The position numbers were made by a program, and so were the translations under genes. DNA of 64,000 nucleotides from assembly GCA_032027165.1 (NCBI GenBank), contig JAVSMO010000001.1, positions 2,605,919-2,669,918 on the forward strand, given 5' to 3'. This stretch comes from Denitratisoma sp. Its GTDB lineage: Bacteria; Pseudomonadota; Gammaproteobacteria; Burkholderiales; Rhodocyclaceae. The notes below the pieces were generated by a model, which had not been told where the DNA came from, did not search any database, and saw only the letters and a list, made by a program, of their open reading frames with translations. Within the stretch, counting starts at the first letter, position 1; each line of letters opens with the position of its first letter. This document shows positions 53,844-61,943 of the stretch, one piece after another.

Positions 53844-55040
53844 GTGACGCGCCGCGTCATCCCGATCGCTTCCGAAGGCGGCGGCGCGCCGGCCGGACCG
53901 GCGAGCCTGCCGCCGCTCTCGCTCTACGTACACTTCCCCTGGTGCGTGCAGAAGTGCCCCTACTGCGACTTCAACTCGCACGAGGCGCGCGAGGGCATTC
54001 CGGAAGCGCGCTACCTCGAAGCCCTCGTCGCCGACCTGGAGCAGTCGCTGCCGCTGGTCTGGGGCCGGCCGGTCGTCAGCGTCTTCATCGGCGGCGGCAC
54101 GCCAAGCCTGCTCTCGCCGGAATCGGTCGACGCCCTGCTCGGCGCCGTGCGCGCCAGACTGACTTTATTGCCGGACGCCGAAATCACGCTGGAAGCCAAT
54201 CCCGGCACGGTCGAGGCGGCGCGCTTCGCCGGCTACCGCGCCGCGGGCGTGAACCGCCTCTCCGTCGGCGTGCAGAGCTTCAGCCCGCGCCACCTCGCCG
54301 CGCTCGGCCGCATCCACGACGCCGATGAGGCGCGCCGCGCCGTCGCGCTGGCGCTGGCGCACTTCGACAACGTCAACCTCGACCTGATGTACGCCCTGCC
54401 CGGCCAGACGCTGGCGGAAGCGCGTACCGACATCGAGACGGCCGCGGCCTTCGGCACGCCGCACCTCTCCGCCTACCACCTGACGCTGGAGCCGAACACC
54501 GCCTTCCACCGCGCGCCGCCGCCGCTGCCCGACGCCGACCTCGCTTCGCAGATGCAGGATGCCGTCGAGGAGACGCTCGCCGCGCGCGGCTATGGCCACT
54601 ACGAGACCTCCGCCTTCGCACGCAAGGGGTCCGAGTGCCGCCACAACCTCAACTACTGGCTGTTCGGCGACTACCTCGGCATCGGCGCCGGCGCGCACGG
54701 CAAGATTTCCTCGCACGAAGGCATCGTGCGCCAGATGAAGCACAAGCATCCGCTGGCCTACCTCGACGGCACGGCGCGCGGCGACGCGGTGCAGGAGCAG
54801 CACGCCGTCGGCGCGGACGACCTGCCCTTCGAATTCATGATGAATGCCCTGCGCCTGACGGAAGGCTTTCCGCCGCGGCTGTTCGCCGATCGGACGGGAC
54901 TGACTTTGGATTCGATCCGCCCGCAACTGGACGAGGCGGTCTCGCGGGGATTGTTGGCATCGACGCCGGAGCGCATCGCGCCGACCGATCGGGGCCGGCG
55001 CTTCCTCAACGACCTGCTGCAGGTTTTCCTGCGGGACTAG
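53844..55040 (+). CDS. hemW: HemW-type radical SAM protein
   Basis: The 398-residue protein has the radical SAM motif CxxxCxxC within FPWCVQKCPYCDFNSH and the HemW features FIGGGTPSLLS and GVQSFS. HemW binds haem and delivers it to respiratory proteins; it lacks the anaerobic coproporphyrinogen oxidase (HemN) layout. The start is GTG 53844, as no ATG lies before the core. Two copies of the dispersed motif lie in this gene (54143-54166 and 54884-54907), the only gene with two. Confidence 0.9.
   Translation: MTRRVIPIASEGGGAPAGPASLPPLSLYVHFPWCVQKCPYCDFNSHEAREGIPEARYLEALVADLEQSLPLVWGRPVVSVFIGGGTPSLLSPESVDALLGAVRARLTLLPDAEITLEANPGTVEAARFAGYRAAGVNRLSVGVQSFSPRHLAALGRIHDADEARRAVALALAHFDNVNLDLMYALPGQTLAEARTDIETAAAFGTPHLSAYHLTLEPNTAFHRAPPPLPDADLASQMQDAVEETLAARGYGHYETSAFARKGSECRHNLNYWLFGDYLGIGAGAHGKISSHEGIVRQMKHKHPLAYLDGTARGDAVQEQHAVGADDLPFEFMMNALRLTEGFPPRLFADRTGLTLDSIRPQLDEAVSRGLLASTPERIAPTDRGRRFLNDLLQVFLRD
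54143..54166 (-). repeat. Dispersed motif site 12
   Basis: AAAGTCAGTC-N8-ACGGCG on the minus strand, inside hemW; exact match. Confidence 0.8.
54884..54907 (-). repeat. Dispersed motif site 13
   Basis: AAAGTCAGTC-N8-TCGGCG on the minus strand, second copy inside hemW; one mismatch (T for R). Confidence 0.7.
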
Positions 55041-56329
55041 CCCTGCAGCAGCGCCCCGGTGCGCTTGGTCCAGTTGTCGACGAGGGCGCGGCCGGCGGCA
55101 TCGGCCGAGAGTTCGGCGCCGCGGCGGCCGACTTCGTTCATGATGTCGCTCACCTGCCAGCGCGATTCGCGCACCATCAGCTGCATCTCGGCCAGGGCCA
55201 CGGCGTCGTCCTCGATGCCGACGGTCAGCGCCGCCAGCTCGTCGGGATGGAAGCCGGTTTCCAGCAGGGTGCGCTCGAGGCCGGTGATGCGCTGATTCAC
55301 GAAATCGACCAGCGGCGCCTCGGCCACCTCGGGCGTGTCCACCATGCACGCCTGGTAGCCGCCGTGCCAGTTGCGGAAGATTTCGGCCAGCTGGTCGAGC
55401 TGGGCCACCACCACCTCGGCCGAGACCTCGCCCATGCTGTCCAACCCCGCCGGCTCGCCGCCGTGCAGCTGGCCGACCAGGTGGTCGATCAGCTCGCGGT
55501 TGAACTTGCGCCGGTTCATCTTCAGCATCACCGACAGGCGCGAGGCACCGTGCGTGCGCCAGCTCTTCTCGAACAGCGTGGTGACCGCCTCGGCCAGCAT
55601 GAGGATCTGGCCGATGGGGCCAATCTCCTCGCCCTTCAGGCCGCGCGGATAGCCGCTGCCGTCGAGGCGCTCGTGGTGTTCGAACACCGCCGTACTGATT
55701 TCCGGATGGTATTGCGGATACTCCTGCAGGATCAGGTAGGCCGTCATCGGGTGGGCGTAGACGTGGCGCATCTCGGCGGCGTCGAGGCGCCGGCCGGGGC
55801 GCAACAGCTCGGGGTCGATGTGCAGTTCGCCGATGTCGTGCAGCATGCCGGCTGCGGCAACGGTGGCGAGATCGCGGTCGGGCAGCCGGTTCTTGATGGC
55901 GAGGAACAGCGCGATCAGCGTCATCTGCAGGCTGTGCTCGTAGACCTCCGGACGCTTCTCGCGCGCCACCGTCAGCTTGAAGGCCAGCGCCGGCGCCAGC
56001 GGCATGGCGTAGAAGGCGTTGAGCAGGCGCTCGACACCGGGCAGGGCCGAGCGCAGCAGCTGGAAGCGCGGCTCGGTGTCGAGGATCTCGCGGGCGCGGT
56101 CGCGCAGGCTCGCCTGGGTGACGCCGCCGGCGACGCTCAGGCACTGGTCGATCGCCGGCTGCAGCTTGTGCTGCAGCAGCTTCTCGCGCAGGGCGGAATT
56201 GACGCGCGTGCCGCGCTCGACCAGCTTGATGCCGTTGCGCGTGAACACCGCCTGGCTGGCGACGACCTCGTGCGTGTCGCCCAGGGCGGTGACGCTGCTG
56301 ATGTAGTGCTCGTCGTAATGTTCGTTCAT
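55037..56329 (-). CDS. HD-GYP domain protein, probable cyclic-di-GMP phosphodiesterase
   Basis: The 430-residue cytosolic protein has a central HD-GYP domain: H164-D165 in [10 protein letters not shown]193, [11 protein letters not shown] (218-228) with the diagnostic GYP, and a C-terminal helical region. All HD-GYP metal and GYP residues are in place, so it should hydrolyse c-di-GMP. It has no receiver or membrane part. Its 3' end overlaps hemW's by 4 bases; it is coupled to trmB by ATGA. Confidence 0.87.
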   Translation of the reverse strand: MNEHYDEHYISSVTALGDTHEVVASQAVFTRNGIKLVERGTRVNSALREKLLQHKLQPAIDQCLSVAGGVTQASLRDRAREILDTEPRFQLLRSALPGVERLLNAFYAMPLAPALAFKLTVAREKRPEVYEHSLQMTLIALFLAIKNRLPDRDLATVAAAGMLHDIGELHIDPELLRPGRRLDAAEMRHVYAHPMTAYLILQEYPQYHPEISTAVFEHHERLDGSGYPRGLKGEEIGPIGQILMLAEAVTTLFEKSWRTHGASRLSVMLKMNRRKFNRELIDHLVGQLHGGEPAGLDSMGEVSAEVVVAQLDQLAEIFRNWHGGYQACMVDTPEVAEAPLVDFVNQRITGLERTLLETGFHPDELAALTVGIEDDAVALAEMQLMVRESRWQVSDIMNEVGRRGAELSADAAGRALVDNWTKRTGALLQG

Positions 56330-57000
56330 TTCTTCTTGAATACGATGTCCCAGACGCCGTGCCCGAGCTTCAGACCGCGCGTCTCGAATTTGGTTTGCGA
56401 CCGGTAGTCGGGGCGGGGTGCGTAGCCGTCCGCCGTGTTCTCCAGTTGCGGCTCGGCCGACAGGACCGCCAGCATCTGCTCGGCATACTCCTGCCAGTCG
56501 GTCGCCAGATGCAGGTAGCCGCCCGGCTTGAGCCGGCTCGCCAGCAGGGCGACAAAGTCAGTCTGCACGAGACGGCGCTTGTGGTGGCGTTTTTTCGGCC
56601 AGGGGTCCGGAAAAAAGATGTGGGCGCCGTCGAGCGAGCCCGGCGCGATCATATCCCGCAGCACTTCCACGGCATCGTGCTGGATCAGGCGCAGGTTCGA
56701 CAAGCCGCGCTCGTCAATCAGCTTGAGCAGGCTGCCCACGCCGGGCGTGTGCACCTCGATGCCCAGATAGTCGGTTTTTGGGTGCGCCGCCGCAATCGAG
56801 GCGGTCGTCTCGCCCATGCCGAAGCCGATTTCGAGGATCTTCGGCGCTGTCCGCCCGAATGCGTCGTTCAGGTCAATCCGTTGATTTGAATACGCTATTC
56901 CAAACCGGGGGAGCAATTCGTGGTGCGCGCGCGCCTGGGCGTTGGAAACGCGCCCCTGCCTCAGCACGTAGCTGCGGACGGGTCGACGGGTATCGGACAT
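56326..57000 (-). CDS. trmB: tRNA (guanine-N7-)-methyltransferase
   Basis: The 224-residue protein has the SAM-binding segment [15 protein letters not shown] (56-70) and the TrmB motif [16 protein letters not shown] (about 131-146). It methylates G46 of tRNA. One dispersed motif copy lies within it (56554-56577). It is divergent from the GGDEF/EAL gene across 137 bases. Confidence 0.93.
   Translation of the reverse strand: MSDTRRPVRSYVLRQGRVSNAQARAHHELLPRFGIAYSNQRIDLNDAFGRTAPKILEIGFGMGETTASIAAAHPKTDYLGIEVHTPGVGSLLKLIDERGLSNLRLIQHDAVEVLRDMIAPGSLDGAHIFFPDPWPKKRHHKRRLVQTDFVALLASRLKPGGYLHLATDWQEYAEQMLAVLSAEPQLENTADGYAPRPDYRSQTKFETRGLKLGHGVWDIVFKKK
56554..56577 (+). repeat. Dispersed motif site 14
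   Basis: AAAGTCAGTC-N8-ACGGCG inside trmB, encoding Gln-Thr-Asp-Phe on the opposite strand; exact match. Confidence 0.8.
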
Positions 57001-57137
57001 GGGATGGCGCTGGATGGGGGTTCGCCCGGAGAAGCTTGAAGCCTCAAGTCTGGGATTTTTTTTCCGTTAAATCAGGGACGAAGTTTAGCGGTGCCTCCTG
57101 AAAAGGACAAGAACGCCGCCAGCACACATGCCAAAGG

Positions 57138-60100
57138 ATGCATCGCCACATGTTCATGACGCCCCAGTTCGCCGCCCGCATCGCGCTCTCCAGCGCCGTG
57201 CTGGTATTCGTCCTGGCGGCGTCCATTATGGCGGGCTGGCTGCTCGACCATGAGGAACTGAAGCGCAGCTTCCTGGGCGGCGTGGCGACTTTGCCGGACA
57301 CGGCGCTCGGCCTGATGCTGGGCGCCATCGCAGTCGCCGCATTGGCCCTCCCCGGCGCGGGGGCGCGGCGCGTTGCGCTCGCCGCGGCAGCGGGTCTGTT
57401 CCTGGTCGGCGCCGCACAAAGCGCCGAAATTGCGGCGGCATTCGCGCTGGGCAGCCCCGCCTTTCACTTCAACCTGCTGCCGGAGCCCCCCTATCAGCTG
57501 CCGCCTTCGCCGCAGACGGCGCTCAACCTGCTGCTGGCCGGGGCGGCCCTGCTGCTGGCGGCCCTCCGCTGGGGCCGCGCCTGGCATGTCGCCGAATGGG
57601 CCGCCTTCCTGATTTTCCTGACGGGACTGGTCGGCATGCAGGCCTATGCCTTCGGGGCAAAGGAAATCCTCCTCATGCGCGGCTTCGCCGCGACCCCGGC
57701 CGCCGCGATGATCGCCTTCCTGGCGCTGGGCGCGGCCATGCTGCTGGCGACCTACGACGAAAACAGCCCGATCGCCTCGAATCATGCCGGCAGCATCATG
57801 CTGCGCCGCCTGCTGCCCGCCGCCTTCGTCGTCACCACCCTCGGCGCCTGGCTGTTCGTCCTCGGGGTCGATAGGCAATGGTTCGGCATCGCCGAGGGCG
57901 GCGCGCTCTTCGCCGGCTCCGGCTTCGCCATCCTGTTCTTGCTCATGCTGGAGGCGGCGTCCGGCATCAATCGCCTGGAAGCGGACAAGGACGAAATCGG
58001 CCAGAGCTACCAGTCCATCGTGGACACCGCGCCGGGCGGCGTCATCGTGGCGGACAGCGCCGGCAACATCATGATGGCCAACCGCCGCGCGGAGCAGATC
58101 TTCGGCTACGGCGAAAACGAAATGGCCGGCCTCGCCGTGGAGGCACTGGTGCCGGACAGCCTGCGCGGCAGCCACACGGCGCTGCGCACCGGCTACCATG
58201 GCAAGCCGGCGCAGCGCCGCATGGGCCTCAGCCACGCCTCGACGCTGCGCGCGCGCCGCAAGGACGGCAGCGAGTTCGACGCCAGCATCAGCCTCGGCCC
58301 GCGCCAGACCCGCAACGGACTGACGGTGACGGCCATCGTGCACGACGTCAGCGACATCGTGCAGCGGGAAACGGAGATCGGCCGGGTAAACCGCGCCTTG
58401 CGCCTGCTCTCGGCCGCCAACCAGGCCATGCGCGGCGCACAGAGCCAGGTCGAACTGCTCGAGACGCTCTGCCGCATCGTCATCGAGGTCGGCGGCTACC
58501 GCTTCGCCTTCATCGGCTTCGCCGACAACGACGCGCGCAAGAGCGTGCACCCGGTGGCCTGGAGCGGCTTCGAGGACGGCTACCTCGACGAGCTGGTCGT
58601 CACCTGGGACGACTCGCCCACCGGCCGCGGCACCGCCGGCACCGCCATCCGCAGCGGCCGCCATGTCGTCGTGCGCAGCATCGCCAACGATGACTCCCTC
58701 GCGCCGTGGCGCGACATCCTGCTGAAACGCGGCTATGCCTCGGTGGCCGCGTTCCCGCTGCGCATCGAGGGCGCCGTGCAGGCCGTCCTCGTCATCTATG
58801 CGGCAACCGAGGACGCCTTCGGTGTCGAGGAATGCGCCCTGCTCGATGACCTCGCCGCCGACATCGGCTACGGCATCGGCGCCCTGCGTGCCGCCGAACA
58901 CAGCCAGCAGGCCGAGACGGCCCTGCGCCGGAGCGAGGCGACGCTGGCCCGCGCGCAGGAAATCGCCCACGTCGGCAGCTGGGAATGGGATCTCGAGACG
59001 GACGCCGTGCGCTGGTCGCAGGAGGCCTGCCACCTGTTCGGCTTCGAGGCCGACGAAGTGGCGCCGAGCCTCGGCCTGGTCCTCGAGCACACCCATCCCG
59101 ACGATCGCGCCGAGCTGAAGCGCTGCCTGCAGGCAGCCCGCGGCGGCGGGGTCAGTTCGGTGATGTGCGATCACCGCATCCTGTGGGAAGACGGCACGAT
59201 GCGCTGGTTGCACATGCAGGCCGAGGTGGAGTTCCACGACGAGGGCCCCTACCGCGTCGTCGGCGTCCTGCAGGACATCTCGGAGCGCAAGCGCTTCGAG
59301 GAAAAGCTGTCCCAGCTCGCCAGCCACGACGCCCTCACCGGCCTGCCCAACCGGCACCTGCTCAACGACCGCCTCGAGCAGGGTCTGGCCCACCACCGCT
59401 ACACCAACCGCATCCTGGCCCTGGTGTTCGTCGACCTCGACCGATTCAAGATCATCAACGACACCCTCGGCCACGACGCCGGCGACCAGCTGCTGCAGGA
59501 AATCGCCCGGCGCCTCTCGGGCTGCCTGCGCGAGGGCGACACCGTGGCGCGCCAGGGCGGCGATGAGTTCGTCGTGCTGCTGACCGACCTGGCGAAGGCC
59601 GAGGACGCCGCCTTCGTCGCCCAGAAGATGCTCGACACGCTGGCGCCGCCCTGCCTGCTCGCCGGCCGCGAGGTGCTCCCCGCCGCCAGCCTCGGCATCG
59701 CGCTCTATCCGCGGGACGGCGAGAACATGCAGGAACTGATGATGAGCGCCGACAAGGCCATGTACGCCGCCAAGCAGGCCGGCCGCGGCCAGTATCGCTT
59801 CTTCGACCCGGAGATGAACCGCGCCGCCGCCGACTGGCTGGAAGTCGGCGCGGAGCTGCATTATGCGCTGGAGCGCAACGAGTTCGAGCTGCACTACCAG
59901 CCCAAGGTGGACCTGAAGAGCGGCGCCATCACCGGCGTGGAGGCCCTGCTGCGCTGGCGCAGCCCGCAGCTGGGCCTGGTGCCGCCCAACAAGTTCATCC
60001 CCATCCTCGAGGAAACCGGGCTGATCCTGGAAGTCGGCGAATGGGTCATCGCACGCGCCTGCCGCCAGGCGCGGCTGTGGCGGGAACAGGGATTGCCGCC

Positions 60101-60614
60101 GCTGCGCATCGCCGTCAACCTTTCGCCGCGCCAGTTCCAGCAGCGCAACCTCGCCGAACGCATCCGCAGCCTCATCGACCAGCCGGATTTCCAGCCCGAC
60201 TACCTCGAGCTGGAAATCACCGAGAGCATGGTGACGCAGAACGTCGAGCGCGCCATCGCCATGCTGCAGGAACTGCGCCTGCTCGGCGTGCATCTGGCCA
60301 TCGACGATTTCGGCACCGGCTATTCCTCGCTGGCGGTGCTCAAGCGATTCCCGGTCAACTGCCTGAAGATCGACCGTTCCTTCGTGCGCGACGTGCCCAA
60401 CGATGCCGACGACGTCGCCATCACCCGCGCCGTGATCGCGCTGGCGCACAGCATGGGCCTGTCGGTGGTGGCGGAGGGCGTCGAGACGGAAGCGCAGCGG
60501 GCCTTCCTGGTGGACAGCGATTGCGACGAGATGCAGGGTTTCCTGTTCTCGAAACCTCTGCCGGCGGCGGAACTCGCCGCCCTGTTCAGGCAGAAGACCG
60601 CGCTGGCGGCCTGA
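57138..60614 (+). CDS. Large membrane GGDEF/EAL sensor protein with PAS and GAF domains
   Basis: The 1158-residue protein has an N-terminal region of about eight helices (1-280), PAS (about 290-405), GAF (428-580), a second PAS (598-717), GGDEF with intact GGDEF near residue 807 and EAL with EALLRW near 934 and IDDFGTGYSS later. Both the cyclase and phosphodiesterase signature residues are intact, so it could make and break c-di-GMP. Sensed signals are unknown. In-frame ATGs at 57150 and 57156 are possible starts; AAAGGA at 57132-57137 fits 57150 slightly better than the chosen longest frame. Confidence 0.88.
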   Translation: MHRHMFMTPQFAARIALSSAVLVFVLAASIMAGWLLDHEELKRSFLGGVATLPDTALGLMLGAIAVAALALPGAGARRVALAAAAGLFLVGAAQSAEIAAAFALGSPAFHFNLLPEPPYQLPPSPQTALNLLLAGAALLLAALRWGRAWHVAEWAAFLIFLTGLVGMQAYAFGAKEILLMRGFAATPAAAMIAFLALGAAMLLATYDENSPIASNHAGSIMLRRLLPAAFVVTTLGAWLFVLGVDRQWFGIAEGGALFAGSGFAILFLLMLEAASGINRLEADKDEIGQSYQSIVDTAPGGVIVADSAGNIMMANRRAEQIFGYGENEMAGLAVEALVPDSLRGSHTALRTGYHGKPAQRRMGLSHASTLRARRKDGSEFDASISLGPRQTRNGLTVTAIVHDVSDIVQRETEIGRVNRALRLLSAANQAMRGAQSQVELLETLCRIVIEVGGYRFAFIGFADNDARKSVHPVAWSGFEDGYLDELVVTWDDSPTGRGTAGTAIRSGRHVVVRSIANDDSLAPWRDILLKRGYASVAAFPLRIEGAVQAVLVIYAATEDAFGVEECALLDDLAADIGYGIGALRAAEHSQQAETALRRSEATLARAQEIAHVGSWEWDLETDAVRWSQEACHLFGFEADEVAPSLGLVLEHTHPDDRAELKRCLQAARGGGVSSVMCDHRILWEDGTMRWLHMQAEVEFHDEGPYRVVGVLQDISERKRFEEKLSQLASHDALTGLPNRHLLNDRLEQGLAHHRYTNRILALVFVDLDRFKIINDTLGHDAGDQLLQEIARRLSGCLREGDTVARQGGDEFVVLLTDLAKAEDAAFVAQKMLDTLAPPCLLAGREVLPAASLGIALYPRDGENMQELMMSADKAMYAAKQAGRGQYRFFDPEMNRAAADWLEVGAELHYALERNEFELHYQPKVDLKSGAITGVEALLRWRSPQLGLVPPNKFIPILEETGLILEVGEWVIARACRQARLWREQGLPPLRIAVNLSPRQFQQRNLAERIRSLIDQPDFQPDYLELEITESMVTQNVERAIAMLQELRLLGVHLAIDDFGTGYSSLAVLKRFPVNCLKIDRSFVRDVPNDADDVAITRAVIALAHSMGLSVVAEGVETEAQRAFLVDSDCDEMQGFLFSKPLPAAELAALFRQKTALAA

Positions 60615-61406
60615 TCAGGCTTTGCCTATGAGGCCGCCGGTCGGCGAACTCGGCGTGGCGGAGTAGAGCTTCCTCGGCATGCGCCCGGCAAGGAACGCCT
60701 CGCGGCCGGCCTCGACCGCCTTCCTCATGGCGGAGGCCATCAGCACCGGATCCTGCGCACCGGCGATCGCCGTGTTCATCAGCACGCCGTCGCAGCCCAG
60801 CTCCATGGCGATGGCCGCATCGGAAGCGGTGCCGACGCCGGCGTCGACCAGCACCGGCACTTTCGCGTTGTCGATGATCAGGCGCAGGTTCCACGGATTG
60901 AGGATGCCCATCCCCGAGCCGATCAGCGAGGCGAGCGGCATCACCGCCACGCAGCCGATCTCCTCCAGGCGCTTGGCCTGGATCGGGTCGTCGGCGCAGT
61001 ACACCATCACCTTGAAGCCGTCCTTCACCAGTGTCTCGGCCGCCTTGAGGGTCTGCGGCATGTCGGGAAACAGCGTCTGCGCGTCGCCGAGGACTTCAAG
61101 CTTCACCAGGTCGTGGCCATCGAGCAGCTCGCGCGCCAGGCGCAGCGTGCGCACGGCGTCCTCCGCCGTGTAGCAGCCGGCGGTGTTCGGCAGCAGGGTG
61201 TACTTCGACGGCGGCAGGTAGTCGAGCAGGCTCGGCTGGCCCGGCTCCTGGCCGATGTTGGTGCGGCGGATCGCCACCGTGACGATCTCGGCGCCCGAAG
61301 CCTCGATGGCCTCGCGCGTCTGCGCGAAATCCTTGTACTTGCCGGTGCCGACGAGCAGGCGCGAGTTGTACGCCTTGCCGGCGATGATGAGCTGGTCGTT
61401 CTGCAT
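60615..61406 (-). CDS. thiG: Thiazole synthase ThiG
   Basis: The 263-residue enzyme shows the ThiG features [31 protein letters not shown] (with the Schiff-base Lys just before), and [10 protein letters not shown] and [21 protein letters not shown]. It forms the thiazole ring of thiamine with ThiS thiocarboxylate. It follows thiS by 7 bases and ends 1 base from the convergent GGDEF/EAL stop. Confidence 0.94.
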   Translation of the reverse strand: MQNDQLIIAGKAYNSRLLVGTGKYKDFAQTREAIEASGAEIVTVAIRRTNIGQEPGQPSLLDYLPPSKYTLLPNTAGCYTAEDAVRTLRLARELLDGHDLVKLEVLGDAQTLFPDMPQTLKAAETLVKDGFKVMVYCADDPIQAKRLEEIGCVAVMPLASLIGSGMGILNPWNLRLIIDNAKVPVLVDAGVGTASDAAIAMELGCDGVLMNTAIAGAQDPVLMASAMRKAVEAGREAFLAGRMPRKLYSATPSSPTGGLIGKA

Positions 61407-61413
61407 GATTCCC

Positions 61414-61614
61414 TTATCCGCCGCCGACGGCGATGACGATTTCGATGCGGTCGCCCTCGGCGAGCTGCGTGGCGGCGTGGGCGCTCTTCGGCACGATCTC
61501 GCCGTTGCGCTCGACCGCCAGGCGCTTGCCTTCCAGCCCCATCCCGCGCAGCAGTTCCGCCACCGAAAGCGCGGCCGCGACGCTGCGCCGCTCGCCGTTG
61601 ACGCTGATTTCCAT
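61414..61614 (-). CDS. thiS: ThiS sulfur carrier protein
   Basis: The 66-residue ubiquitin-like protein ends in the required diglycine (IAVGGG). It carries sulfur as a C-terminal thiocarboxylate for ThiG. Start [12 protein letters not shown] is typical. Confidence 0.92.
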   Translation of the reverse strand: MEISVNGERRSVAAALSVAELLRGMGLEGKRLAVERNGEIVPKSAHAATQLAEGDRIEIVIAVGGG

Positions 61615-61637
61615 GGGGGAATTCTAACAGGTAGAAT
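61609..61637 (+). promoter_or_regulatory. Promoter of tRNA-Gly
   Basis: TTCCAT (61609-61614) and TAGAAT (61632-61637) are separated by 17 bases; the -10 ends 10 bases before the tRNA 5' end. The -35 is weak. Confidence 0.5.
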
Positions 61638-61647
61638 GGCGCCGTTC

Positions 61648-61721
61648 GCGGGTGTAGTTCAATGGCAGAACGGCAGCTTCCCAAGCTGCATACGAGGGTT
61701 CGATTCCCTTCACCCGCTCCA
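61648..61721 (+). tRNA. tRNA-Gly (anticodon CCC)
   Basis: The 74-base cloverleaf has acceptor stem GCGGGTG/CACCCGC, anticodon stem GCAGC/GCTGC with loop TTCCCAA (anticodon CCC), T-loop TTCGATT and an encoded CCA end (61719-61721). It reads GGG glycine codons. Confidence 0.95.
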
Positions 61722-61759
61722 AGACACAAAAGCCAGCCCCGCGCTGGCTTTTGTGTCTT
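61721..61759 (+). terminator. Strong hairpin terminator of tRNA-Gly
   Basis: Perfect 17-bp arms (61721-61737 and 61743-61759) with a 5-base loop; the stem contains an A-run and T-run. Its first base is the last base of the tRNA CCA end. Confidence 0.75.
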
Positions 61760-61823
61760 GTTGTGGGTGTCGGGTTGAGAGCCCTCCGGTTCGAAAACGA
61801 GCGCAGAGAGTTTCAGCGGAGGC

Positions 61824-61845
61824 TAACTTGCCGCCCGGCAAGTTA
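61824..61845. repeat. Hairpin TAACTTGCC-gccc-GGCAAGTTA
   Basis: A perfect 9-bp inverted repeat with 4-base loop in the 222-base gap between the tRNA and the multihaem gene. No gene is seen in this gap; it holds three hairpins in total. Confidence 0.5.
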
Positions 61846-61891
61846 AGCGCCGCAGGCGCGGCCGTAGCCAATCCCTTCGCTCCAGAATGTG

Positions 61892-61919
61892 AAAAGGCCA
61901 ACCGCAAGGTTGGCCTTTT
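61892..61919. terminator. Bidirectional terminator AAAAGGCCAACC-gcaa-GGTTGGCCTTTT
   Basis: A perfect 12-bp stem with a GCAA tetraloop and T-runs on both strands, 25 bases beyond the stop of the multihaem cytochrome gene. It should end transcripts arriving from either side. Confidence 0.85.
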
Positions 61920-61943
61920 CGTTTCCTGCCTGTCAGGCCGACG

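Noticed and set aside
1023..56577. Type I restriction site or operator as explanation of the dispersed motif
   Set aside because: Restriction sites are normally avoided rather than enriched, and the host genes and positions (mid-gene, gene end, gap) do not fit one operator. Kept as an open alternative only.
57072..60449. A 1125-residue open frame on the minus strand opposite the GGDEF/EAL gene
   Set aside because: It is a shadow frame produced by high GC. It has low-complexity Ala/Gly/Arg/His content and no domain, while the plus strand shows clear PAS, GAF, GGDEF and EAL motifs.
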